Shown here: positions 1-6,515 of the stretch, piece after piece | Layout: each line of letters starts with the position of its first letter | How positions within the stretch are numbered: position 1 is the stretch's first letter | Assembly: GCA_002686705.1 (NCBI GenBank) | Contig: NYYH01000040.1 | Coordinates: 1-17,050 of the forward strand | Direction of reading: 5' to 3' | Source: Bacteroidota bacterium | Lineage (GTDB): Bacteria > Bacteroidota > Bacteroidia > Bacteroidales > F082 | DNA: 17,050 bases | Program-made: the position numbers and the translations under genes | The notes under the pieces: generated by a model | The model's input: the letters and a program-made list of their open reading frames with translations, nothing else | The model's database searches: none | What the model was told of the DNA's origin: nothing

Positions 1-67
1 ATGAAAGAAAAAAACAATATCAAAAAAAACAATTAGTTTTGTATTAACACTCTCTTAATTTTTGACC

Positions 68-208
68 CTAAAAGTTCAAGTTTGTTTGAAGACATACACC
101 TTCGTAAACCAATGGATAATGAGCTAGTAGTGAGTCTTGTGCAGTTATAGTAAATTGTAATCCAATTACTATAAATAGAGTAAAAAAAAGTCTTTTAAAT
201 TGTTCCAT
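68..208 (-). pseudogene. Probable remnant of a secreted LamG-like protein gene (N-terminus only)
   Basis: A 46-codon minus-strand frame starts at ATG (208-206) and stops at TAG (70-68). It opens with MEQFKR, then a hydrophobic stretch (residues 7-22) ending in TAQ, like a Bacteroidota type I signal peptide. The mature start DSLLAHYPL resembles the first strand of LamG/concanavalin-like lectin domains (typically LVAYYPL followed by a Gly/Asn-rich turn). The expected continuation is missing and the frame ends 13 residues later, so this reads as a start followed by a frameshift or deletion. It could instead be a short secreted peptide or chance. Nothing else was recognised in bases 1-393 apart from the promoter listed next. 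Confidence 0.3.
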
Positions 209-362
209 ATTGTATTATTTTTTGATTAGTGCTTCCAAATATATATAAAATATGAAATAGTTATGCAACCTTCATATTAATTATAGGTTAGAAATTAGAT
301 TCCTGCAGGACAAATACAAAAGACCAACAATGAAATATAATTATCGAAAATTATGAAATTTG

Positions 363-370
363 TATTTTTG
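363..370 (+). promoter_or_regulatory. -7 element (TAnnTTTG) of the aminotransferase gene
   Basis: TATTTTTG matches the Bacteroidota sigma-ABfr -7 consensus TAnnTTTG exactly and ends 23 bases before the ATG at 394. No clear -33 TTTG is present at the expected distance, so the call rests on the -7 box and its position. A closer ATG at 383 opens a frame that stops after six codons, so 394 is the better start. Confidence 0.4.
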
Positions 371-393
371 ACATCTCACAACATGGCTCAAAC

Positions 394-1590
394 ATGCAAT
401 TAACAAATAGACAAATTTTTCAAAACTATCTAGCGATACCCTCAAAACTTTCAAATCCATTGGAAATTGTCAAAGCAGAGGGCATTTATATTTTTAGTGA
501 TGATGGCAAGAAATATATCGACCTTGTTTCAGGAGTTTCTGTTAGTAATGTTGGGCATCGGCATCCGAAAGTTGTTACTGCTGTTAAAACTCAGTTGGAT
601 AAATATATGCACTTAATGGTTTACGGTAAATATATTCAGTCGCCCCAGGTTCAATTAACAAAAAAGCTGATCGACAATCTTCCAAAAAGTTTAAACTCAG
701 TTTATTTCGTTAATTCAGGTAGTGAAGCAGTTGAAGGGGCGTTGAAATTAGCAAAACGAATAACGGGCAGAACTGGAATAATTGCTTTTCATGATGCCTA
801 TCACGGTAGTACACACGGTGCTTTAAGCGTACTTGGTAATGAAGAAATGAAGAATTCTTTCAGACCTCTCCTTCCTGATGTTAAATTCTATAAATTTAAT
901 GATGATGAGGTAGTTGATTGTATTTCCTCTGATACAGCGTGCGTGATTATGGAACCTGTACAAACTGAAGCAGGTATTATTAAACCTGACGAAGATTGGA
1001 TGAAAAAGATCAGGATGAAATGTGATAAAAAAGGGGCTATATTAATATTTGATGAAGTTCAGATGGGTTTCGGCCGCTCGGGTAAACTATTTGCATTTGA
1101 AAATTATGGTATCGTTCCTGATATATTATGCCTTGCTAAAGCGATGGGCTCGGGAATGCCTTTAGGTGGTTTTATATCGTCATCAGATAATATGAACAAA
1201 TTAACACATAATCCTGCATTAGGCCATATTACAACTTTTGGAGGCCATCCGGTAAGTTGTGCCGCTGCGCTGGCCGGACTTGAAATTATTATTGATGAGA
1301 ACCTCTATGGTAAAGCAAATCAAAAAGGAAGGTTATTTGTTGATTTATTATCAAATCAACCTCTGATTAAAGAAATAAGACAAATTGGATTAATGATAGG
1401 TGTTGAAATCGTTCCGAAATACAAGGTTTCTGAACTTATAAGTATTTTTCTTAAAAACGGATTAATTGTAGATCAATTTTTATTTAACGATTCCTGTTTC
1501 AGAATTGCACCTCCCCTCACAATAACAGATCAGGAAATAAAATTAATTGTATCAAAAATAGTACAAAGCTTAAAGGAACTATGTGATTAA
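394..1590 (+). CDS. Class III PLP-dependent aminotransferase (acetylornithine/ornithine/GABA-type family)
   Basis: A 398-residue fold-type I, class III aminotransferase of full family length. Seen in the sequence: VNSGSEAVEGALKLA (residues 106-120) for cofactor phosphate binding; AFHDAYHGST (131-140) with the aromatic residue that stacks on PLP; IFDEVQMGFGRSG (218-230), where D220 should contact the pyridine nitrogen; and CLAKAMGSGMPLGGF (246-260), where K249 is the Schiff-base lysine. Such enzymes move an amino group from an omega- or alpha-amine donor to 2-oxoglutarate or pyruvate in the cytosol. The motifs do not fix the substrate: there are no arginine-biosynthesis, GABA or lysine-degradation genes nearby, so a specific name is not justified. 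It is first in a plus-strand run with aat, with a 70-base gap to aat's preferred start. Confidence 0.9.
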   Translation: MQLTNRQIFQNYLAIPSKLSNPLEIVKAEGIYIFSDDGKKYIDLVSGVSVSNVGHRHPKVVTAVKTQLDKYMHLMVYGKYIQSPQVQLTKKLIDNLPKSLNSVYFVNSGSEAVEGALKLAKRITGRTGIIAFHDAYHGSTHGALSVLGNEEMKNSFRPLLPDVKFYKFNDDEVVDCISSDTACVIMEPVQTEAGIIKPDEDWMKKIRMKCDKKGAILIFDEVQMGFGRSGKLFAFENYGIVPDILCLAKAMGSGMPLGGFISSSDNMNKLTHNPALGHITTFGGHPVSCAAALAGLEIIIDENLYGKANQKGRLFVDLLSNQPLIKEIRQIGLMIGVEIVPKYKVSELISIFLKNGLIVDQFLFNDSCFRIAPPLTITDQEIKLIVSKIVQSLKELCD

Positions 1591-1660
1591 TGTATCTTAA
1601 CTGTTTAGACCTTTGATACCAGAATTAGAGAGCTTCAAGTTATTATTAAAGCGTAAAGAA

Positions 1661-2359
1661 ATGCGAATTTATCAATTAACTGATAATAATATCTTTCCTG
1701 ATCCAGTAACTGCTGCACCAGACGGATTATTGGCATTTGGAGGCGATTTAACTACAACAAGACTTATCACTGCATACAGTTTGGGAATATTTCCATGGTA
1801 TTCTGAGGAGCAACCAATATTGTGGTGGTCACCAAATCCAAGAATGGTACTCTTCCCAAACAAATTTATCAGACACAAAAATCTAATAAAAACTGTTAAA
1901 AGTGGTAAATTTCAAATAAGTTTTGACTCAATGTTTGAAGAGGTAATCGAGCTTTGCAGTTCTATTCCAAGAAAGGGTCAGGATGGTGATACCTGGATTA
2001 CAGAAGAGATGAAGAAAGCATATATTGATCTACACAAAATTGGTATTGCTCATTCGGTAGAAGTAAGTTATAACAATAAAATTGCAGGTGGTTTATATGG
2101 CCTGTCAATCGGTGGTTGCTTTTTTGGAGAATCTATGTTCCATCTTGTTACTGATGCCTCCAAAGTGGCGTTATGGCATCTTGTTGACCGGTTATTAATA
2201 TGGAAATTTGACTTGATTGATGTTCAACAGGAAACAGAACATCTTAGGAGTATGGGTGCAACAAGTGTTGATAGGAAAGAATTTTTACATTTGCTTAAAA
2301 ATTCTATCACTAAAGAAAGTAAAACTGGTAGTTGGAATCTACCAGCAACTAAAAATTAA
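1661..2359 (+). CDS. aat: Leucyl/phenylalanyl-tRNA--protein transferase
   Basis: Aat moves Leu or Phe from aminoacyl-tRNA to the N-terminal Lys or Arg of proteins, creating a primary N-degron read by ClpS and degraded by ClpAP. The 232-residue frame has the family signatures: IFPDP near the N-terminus (11-15), DGLLAFGGDL (21-30), GIFPWY (42-47), WWSPNPRMVLFP (55-66), DTWIT (110-114) and GGCFFGESMF (151-160). The frame is open upstream to a TTG at 1613, which would add 16 residues. I prefer the ATG at 1661 because family members begin just before the FPDP motif. It is followed 10 bases later by the deaminase gene, suggesting cotranscription. No clpS is in the window. Confidence 0.93.
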   Translation: MRIYQLTDNNIFPDPVTAAPDGLLAFGGDLTTTRLITAYSLGIFPWYSEEQPILWWSPNPRMVLFPNKFIRHKNLIKTVKSGKFQISFDSMFEEVIELCSSIPRKGQDGDTWITEEMKKAYIDLHKIGIAHSVEVSYNNKIAGGLYGLSIGGCFFGESMFHLVTDASKVALWHLVDRLLIWKFDLIDVQQETEHLRSMGATSVDRKEFLHLLKNSITKESKTGSWNLPATKN

Positions 2360-2369
2360 CTGAGAACAA

Positions 2370-2843
2370 TTGGAAGAAAAGAAGTTACATATGAAGCAGG
2401 CCATTGAACTAGCATTTTCTAATGTAAAAGAAAATAAGGGTGGCCCTTTTGGAGCAGTTGTAGTAAAGGATGGACGGATTATTGGCCAGGGAGCCAATCT
2501 TGTAACTGAAACCAATGACCCAACTGCACATGCCGAAATAGTTGCTATACGCAAAGCTGCACACAATATAGGTTCATTTCATTTACAAGGATGTGAAATA
2601 TACGCAAGCTGCGAACCATGTCCTATGTGTTTAGGTGCTATTTATTGGGCAAGGATCGATAAACTATATTATGCTGCAACAAAAGATGATGCTACAAAAG
2701 CTGATTTTGATGATTCAACTATTTATAAGGAGTTTTCTCTACCCAAAGATCAACGAACGATATCATCCCTGCAATTAATGCGAGAAGATGCTATAAAAGT
2801 TTTTGAAGCCTGGAATGAAAGTGAGAATAAGATCGAATATTAA
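2370..2843 (+). CDS. GuaD-like cytidine-deaminase-fold nucleobase deaminase (probable guanine deaminase)
   Basis: A 157-residue zinc deaminase of the CDA/TadA fold. Zinc and catalytic residues are in PTAHAEIVAIRKA (51-63; H54 ligand, E56 proton shuttle) and CEPCPMCLGAIYWAR (81-95; C84 and C87 ligands). Several features match Bacillus subtilis GuaD as I remember it rather than TadA: NDPTAHAE, the GAIYWAR stretch, FDDSTIYKE (113-121), and a C-terminus ending in Glu-Tyr. GuaD converts guanine to xanthine in purine salvage. Assigning guanine over another base is inference. The start is either TTG at 2370, 10 bases after aat, or ATG at 2391, which removes seven residues; family N-termini slightly favour the longer form. 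It converges on smpB with one base between the two stop codons. Confidence 0.85.
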   Translation: MEEKKLHMKQAIELAFSNVKENKGGPFGAVVVKDGRIIGQGANLVTETNDPTAHAEIVAIRKAAHNIGSFHLQGCEIYASCEPCPMCLGAIYWARIDKLYYAATKDDATKADFDDSTIYKEFSLPKDQRTISSLQLMREDAIKVFEAWNESENKIEY

Positions 2844-2844
2844 T

Positions 2845-3294
2845 TTATTTTTTTAAGTGTCGGTCGATTTCACGCTTATGATCTTTTTCTTTTAAAGTAT
2901 TGCGCTTATCATAGAAATGTTTTCCTTTTGCAACTGCAATTTCCAATTTAGCCAAACCTCGATCATTTATAAACAAAACAACCGGAATAATAGTCATGCT
3001 TTTTTCTTTAACCTTGACATTCAACTTCTTAAGCTCACGTGAAGTGAGAAGTAATTTCCTATCACGTTTTGCCAGGTGATTATTATAAGTGCCATAGCTA
3101 TACTCAGTAATATGCATTCCACGTACAAATAATTCACCCTCATCAAAATAACAATACGAATCTGCAAGGCTAGCCTTTCCCATCCTTATTGATTTAATCT
3201 CAGTACCAGTTAATACAATACCTGCAACAACTTTCTCTGTCAAGAAGTACTCCCACGATACTCTTTTATTTTTTATACGAATGTTATTTTGCAT
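2845..3294 (-). CDS. smpB: SsrA-binding protein SmpB (trans-translation)
   Basis: SmpB binds tmRNA and delivers it to ribosomes stalled on broken mRNAs, allowing tagging of the incomplete protein and ribosome release. The 149-residue protein has normal family length. The OB-fold core shows [20 protein letters not shown] (28-47), [13 protein letters not shown] (56-68) and a basic LLLTSREL segment. The C-terminal tail [20 protein letters not shown] is the family signature that mimics the missing mRNA and folds into a helix in the decoding centre. It is a single minus-strand gene with its own promoter (3312-3319). The tmRNA gene itself is not in this window. Confidence 0.97.
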   Translation of the reverse strand: MQNNIRIKNKRVSWEYFLTEKVVAGIVLTGTEIKSIRMGKASLADSYCYFDEGELFVRGMHITEYSYGTYNNHLAKRDRKLLLTSRELKKLNVKVKEKSMTIIPVVLFINDRGLAKLEIAVAKGKHFYDKRNTLKEKDHKREIDRHLKK

Positions 3295-3311
3295 AGCATT
3301 GTAATGAAATG

Positions 3312-3319
3312 CAAAAGTA
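3312..3319 (-). promoter_or_regulatory. -7 element (TAnnTTTG) of smpB
   Basis: On the minus strand TACTTTTG fits the Bacteroidota -7 consensus and ends 17 bases before the smpB ATG, giving a predicted 5' leader of about 10 bases. No convincing -33 TTG was seen. Confidence 0.5.
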
Positions 3320-3467
3320 GGAAACTTAATGGTTTACTAATGTTACAGTGGGTTTTTCATGATTAATAACTGTTAATACGCAATATAATCTAATACCAAA
3401 TCCAAAACTCCAAACTCTGAACTTATGGATTGTTAGTAACTCCCTTTCAATTGTCGAAAACTCACAT

Positions 3468-3496
3468 TTTGTTAGCTTGATATTGTACTATCTTTG
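3468..3496 (+). promoter_or_regulatory. Promoter of the pyrBI leader (-33 TTTG, -7 TAnnTTTG)
   Basis: TTTG at 3468-3471 and TATCTTTG at 3489-3496 are 17 bases apart, within the range for Bacteroidota sigma-A promoters. Transcription would start at about 3500-3504, only a few bases before the leader ORF's ATG (3506), so the leader mRNA would be almost leaderless. The rest of the smpB-pyrB gap (about 3320-3467) shows no other recognisable element. Confidence 0.55.
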
Positions 3497-3505
3497 TACT
3501 CTGAG

Positions 3506-3583
3506 ATGAAAAAACATTTTTTGATCAGGGAATTCAATGAATACATAGCTGTTATAACATTTTCAGCAAAAAGATTTTTTTAG
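3506..3583 (+). CDS. Putative pyrBI leader peptide (PyrL-like, 25 codons)
   Basis: A 25-codon frame starts with ATG at 3506, just after the predicted transcription start, and ends with TTT TTT TAG at 3575-3583. The stop codon overlaps the first bases of the terminator stem (3582-3591). The frame contains two T-rich tracts: six T at about codons 5-6, and seven T immediately before the hairpin. In E. coli pyrBI, such tracts slow RNA polymerase when UTP is low, letting the translating ribosome close up and block the terminator. Here a ribosome reaching the UAG would cover the 5' stem arm. The peptide is probably only a timing device. I inferred this from layout; I found no sequence similarity to E. 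coli PyrL beyond Phe codons made of U runs. Confidence 0.5.
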   Translation: MKKHFLIREFNEYIAVITFSAKRFF

Positions 3584-3616
3584 ACGGTCACTACAGTATG
3601 TGACCGTCTTTTTTTT
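3582..3616 (+). terminator. Rho-independent terminator/attenuator upstream of pyrB
   Basis: AGACGGTCAC (3582-3591) pairs perfectly with GTGACCGTCT (3600-3609) around an 8-base loop and is followed by a run of eight T (3609-3616). It lies 20 bases before the pyrB start and downstream of the predicted promoter, so it can only act on transcripts heading into pyrBI. Transcripts from upstream smpB run the other way. Its strength and position make it a conditional attenuator. No competing antiterminator hairpin is evident, which argues for ribosome-based rather than RNA-folding control. Confidence 0.85.
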
Positions 3617-3636
3617 GTAATACAAACCATTAAACT

Positions 3637-4554
3637 ATGAATGATCTAAAAGGCAGGAGCCTGGTTTCAATTACTGATTATAGTAAAGAAGAAATAATTC
3701 ACATACTTGATCTGGCTGAAGAATTCGAGAAGAACCACCGTCAAAATATACTTGATGGATATGTAATTGGATCTCTTTTCTTTGAACCTTCAACACGTAC
3801 ACGTCTAAGCTTTGAAAGTTCAGTGCAATATTTGGGCGGCAGCATAATTGGGTTTGCAAGTGCTGATACATCAAGTGTTAAAAAGGGAGAATCGTTAAAA
3901 GACACAATTCTTACTGTCAGCAATTATTCTGATTTAATCGTAATGCGAAACCCAATGGACGGTAGCGCAAGATATGCAAGTGAAGTATCACCGGTTCCAA
4001 TAATTAATGCAGGCGACGGTGCAAATCAACATCCAACACAATGCCTACTCGATCTATACTCAATTAGAAAAACTCAAGGAAGGCTAGAGGATATTAATAT
4101 TGCTATGGTCGGTGATTTAAAATACGGCCGTACAGTACACTCGTTAGTTCAAGCACTATCTTTGTTTGGAGCGACTTTCCATTTCGTATCTCCTGATTCT
4201 CTTAAAATGCCAAGTTCCGTCAAAACTTGGATTAAGAAAGCTGATCTGAAATACCATCAATACACTGATATGATGGATGTAATGCCTATTGCTGATATAC
4301 TGTATATGACCCGAATTCAGGGTGAAAGATTCCCCGATCCACTTGAATATGAAAAAGTCAAAAATTCATATATCCTTGAAAATAGCATGCTGGAAGATAC
4401 TAAGGATAATATGAAAGTACTACATCCGCTACCAAGGGTTAATGAAATAACCGAAGATGTTGATAATAACCCTAAAGCATACTATTTTCAACAAGCTAAA
4501 AACGGGGTTTACGTACGACAGGCACTTATTGCTACTATTCTAGGTCTTAAATAA
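3637..4554 (+). CDS. pyrB: Aspartate carbamoyltransferase catalytic chain
   Basis: PyrB joins carbamoyl phosphate and aspartate to form carbamoyl aspartate, the committed step of de novo pyrimidine synthesis. The 305 residues match the family length. Seen: FEPSTRTRLSFE (49-60), with the STRTR carbamoyl-phosphate loop; SSVKKGESLKDT (79-90), with S80 and K83 of the mobile 80s loop; HPTQCLLDLYSI (132-143); GDLKYGRTVHSL (159-170); RIQGERF (226-232); and HPLPRVNEI (263-271). It is followed 19 bases later by pyrI, so the enzyme is predicted to be the allosteric catalytic/regulatory holoenzyme. Expression is probably controlled by the leader ORF and attenuator immediately upstream. Confidence 0.98.
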   Translation: MNDLKGRSLVSITDYSKEEIIHILDLAEEFEKNHRQNILDGYVIGSLFFEPSTRTRLSFESSVQYLGGSIIGFASADTSSVKKGESLKDTILTVSNYSDLIVMRNPMDGSARYASEVSPVPIINAGDGANQHPTQCLLDLYSIRKTQGRLEDINIAMVGDLKYGRTVHSLVQALSLFGATFHFVSPDSLKMPSSVKTWIKKADLKYHQYTDMMDVMPIADILYMTRIQGERFPDPLEYEKVKNSYILENSMLEDTKDNMKVLHPLPRVNEITEDVDNNPKAYYFQQAKNGVYVRQALIATILGLK

Positions 4555-4573
4555 TCAATCAAAAAATCTAACC

Positions 4574-5041
4574 ATGGACATTAAAAGAAAAGAGTTAAAA
4601 GTATCTGCTATTCGCAATGGTACTGTAATCGACCATATTCCTTCAGATAAATCATTTCAAGTCATTAAAATACTTAACCTGGACACATCAAACAAGCAAA
4701 TCTATTTTGGGACAGCACTTGAAAGTAAAAAATTTGGAACAAAGGGTATAATAAAAATTAGCAATAAATATTTTAAGGACGAAGAAATAAGCAAAATTGC
4801 ATTAGTTGCTCCTTCTGCTACATTAATAGAAATTACTGATTATGAGGTGACTAAGAAGGGTAAGGTCCATCTACCTGAGTACGTTGAAAAGATTGTAAAA
4901 TGCTTTAATCCAAAATGTGTGACTAATATCCAGGATATTAAAACAAAGTTCAAAGTGTTTGAAGATTTTAACGGAGAAATGAAACTTGATTGTCATTTTT
5001 GTGAAAAAACCATGAAGAAAGAAAATATTGAGTTTTATTGA
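4574..5041 (+). CDS. pyrI: Aspartate carbamoyltransferase regulatory chain
   Basis: PyrI binds CTP and ATP and transmits allosteric control to PyrB. The 155 residues contain the N-terminal nucleotide-binding domain (VSAIRNGTVIDHIPSDKSFQ, 10-29) and a C-terminal zinc domain with all four ligands in the usual spacing: C110, C115, C140 and C143 (KCFNPKC and DCHFC). The zinc domain is what contacts PyrB, so a functional complex is expected. It is cotranscribed with pyrB across 19 bases. Presence of pyrI fits Bacteroidales-like lineages better than most flavobacteria, which is part of my taxonomic guess. Confidence 0.97.
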   Translation: MDIKRKELKVSAIRNGTVIDHIPSDKSFQVIKILNLDTSNKQIYFGTALESKKFGTKGIIKISNKYFKDEEISKIALVAPSATLIEITDYEVTKKGKVHLPEYVEKIVKCFNPKCVTNIQDIKTKFKVFEDFNGEMKLDCHFCEKTMKKENIEFY

Positions 5042-5085
5042 TGATAATTTGAAAGGTGAAGGATAATGTCTTAATCCAATAAACC

Positions 5086-5736
5086 ATCGCAAAAAAACAT
5101 AAAATACTCAACCTTATTGAGACTGGCGAAGGTAAGCAACTTGATTTTAAATTTGAAGTAAGTGATGCTGCTAAAATCGCACGTTCATTAGTTTCATTTG
5201 CAAATACGAGCGGAGGAAAACTATTAATAGGCGTTAAGGATACCGGAGAAATCTCAGGAATCATGTCTGAAGAAGAGCTGTTTATGATAGAAAATGCAGC
5301 CGCAAAATATTGCATTCCACAGGTTCCCTTTTCTTATAAAGAATGGCATTTAAACGGAAAAAAAATTCTTGAAATTAACATAGTTAAAAGCACAAATGCA
5401 CCTCACAAAACCCCAGATCAAAATGGGAGATTAAAAGCATATGTACGTATTCAAGATCAAAATAAATTGGCCAATGGTATTCAAATGAAGATCTGGGAGA
5501 AACTTAATCCACAAAGGGATATTAAGTTTGTATATTCTGAAAATGCAAAAAAATTACTTAACATGTTAGGCAAGTATGATTCATTACCCTTAAAGCAAAT
5601 AGTTTCAAAGCTATCTCTATCAAGATTTAAGATTGAGAATATGATTGCTGAACTTATTATTATGAGAGTAATAAATATGACTGTTACTGAGTCTATTACA
5701 TCATTTTCCTTAAGAGATCCTTTGGATGATGATTGA
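5086..5736 (+). CDS. AlbA_2 (schlafen-type) domain protein with C-terminal winged-helix-like region; ATC start proposed
   Basis: The first in-frame ATG (5263) falls inside the conserved domain, so it is too late. The same frame is open back to the stop at 5080-5082 and encodes LIETGEGKQLDFKFE (about residues 10-24) and FANTSGGKLLIGVKD (38-52), the core AlbA_2/Slfn signatures. I start it at ATC (5086), which gives I/M-AKKHKILNLIE, like the MAKK-type N-termini of relatives; the protein is then about 216 residues. One base change (ATC to ATG) would restore a standard start. The C-terminal part (about 170-215, LPLKQIVSKLSLSRFKIENM) looks like a winged helix. Such proteins are usually called putative transcriptional regulators or ATP-binding proteins; the role is unknown. 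It lies 44 bases after pyrI, with no terminator seen, and may be in the pyrBI transcript. Confidence 0.75.
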   Translation: MAKKHKILNLIETGEGKQLDFKFEVSDAAKIARSLVSFANTSGGKLLIGVKDTGEISGIMSEEELFMIENAAAKYCIPQVPFSYKEWHLNGKKILEINIVKSTNAPHKTPDQNGRLKAYVRIQDQNKLANGIQMKIWEKLNPQRDIKFVYSENAKKLLNMLGKYDSLPLKQIVSKLSLSRFKIENMIAELIIMRVINMTVTESITSFSLRDPLDDD

Positions 5737-5788
5737 TGATTAATGTATAGCTGGATGAGTTTGATAAGTATCAGACATAAATTTTATC

Positions 5789-5796
5789 TATTTTTG
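5789..5796 (+). promoter_or_regulatory. -7 element (TAnnTTTG) before the putative outer-membrane protein gene
   Basis: TATTTTTG matches the -7 consensus and ends 15 bases before ATG 5812. A TTTG occurs at 5760-5763, at 25 bases, slightly longer than usual. The expected transcription start would fall at or after the alternative TTG at 5800, which supports ATG 5812 as the true start. Confidence 0.45.
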
Positions 5797-5811
5797 TAAT
5801 TGAAATTGAAA

Positions 5812-6453
5812 ATGAAGTCCTTAGCAAAAATATATGTCATTGGTTTATTTGCAACCTTTTTTATGTGCAGCTTTATCTTACAAGCTCAAACCAATTTGTT
5901 TGATAATACTCAGAATAACTCTTATCTAAGAAACTCAAAACCACAGATGTCTGCTTCGCTTACTACTTCGTTTACATCTTTTGGTCAAGGTGTTAACTCA
6001 ATCAGGACATCATTTATGCCACAAATAACCTTTCCAATTTCAAATAAGTTTTCTTTAAGTACTGGAATAGGATACTCAACGTTCTTTATAGGTAACGGAA
6101 ATGAGAGCTTGTTTCATTCCAATCAATCCAATTATGGACATATATTTGTATCAGGGAATTATTTTGTGAATGAGAAAATCACATTACGTGGCACAGCCTA
6201 CAAAACATTTATGATAGGGTCCCCAAGTCCAAATTCTGAGACTGCATCACCTTTCTATGACTTTAGTACTCAAGGAATTATTATGGATGTGGAATATAAA
6301 GTAACTGATAATTTCAGAATTAATGTAGGATTTGAATATCGTCAACAAGATTACCCTATATATGGCCCTGGAATGAATCATCTGTCTCCCCAGATGAACG
6401 GACTTGCCCCTTTTCCGGGTTTCAACCCAAGCAATAATCTGCATCCATTTTAG
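5812..6453 (+). CDS. Secreted, probably outer-membrane beta-barrel protein of unknown function
   Basis: I do not recognise the family. The 213-residue protein has a clear signal peptide (KIYVIGLFATFFMCSFILQAQ, cleavage after about residue 26). It then shows alternating polar/hydrophobic stretches typical of outer-membrane strands: SASLTTSFTSF (47-57), ISNKFSLSTGIGYSTFF (76-92), YGHIFVSGNYFVNEKITLRG (108-127) and GIIMDVEYKV through INVGFEYRQQ (155-179). These would suit a small barrel of about eight strands. The last 30 residues are rich in Pro, Met, Asn and Gly and end in HPF. No terminal barrel-insertion motif beyond the final Phe is evident. It is a stand-alone gene between the AlbA_2 gene and the acyl-CoA reductase gene. 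Confidence 0.7.
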   Translation: MKSLAKIYVIGLFATFFMCSFILQAQTNLFDNTQNNSYLRNSKPQMSASLTTSFTSFGQGVNSIRTSFMPQITFPISNKFSLSTGIGYSTFFIGNGNESLFHSNQSNYGHIFVSGNYFVNEKITLRGTAYKTFMIGSPSPNSETASPFYDFSTQGIIMDVEYKVTDNFRINVGFEYRQQDYPIYGPGMNHLSPQMNGLAPFPGFNPSNNLHPF

Positions 6454-6493
6454 TTTACAGTACTTTTCTTCAATTACACATTCATTCATTTCA

Positions 6494-6501
6494 TACTTTT
6501 G
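6494..6501 (+). promoter_or_regulatory. -7 element (TAnnTTTG) of the acyl-CoA reductase gene
   Basis: TACTTTTG matches the consensus and ends 14 bases before ATG 6516, leaving a very short 5' leader. The same 8-mer precedes smpB on the other strand. Confidence 0.5.
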
Positions 6502-6515
6502 CAAAAATTCTACTA

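Noticed and set aside
1613..1660. Upstream extension of Aat to the TTG at 1613.
   Set aside because: It would add 16 residues before the point where family proteins begin; ATG 1661 gives the standard N-terminus.
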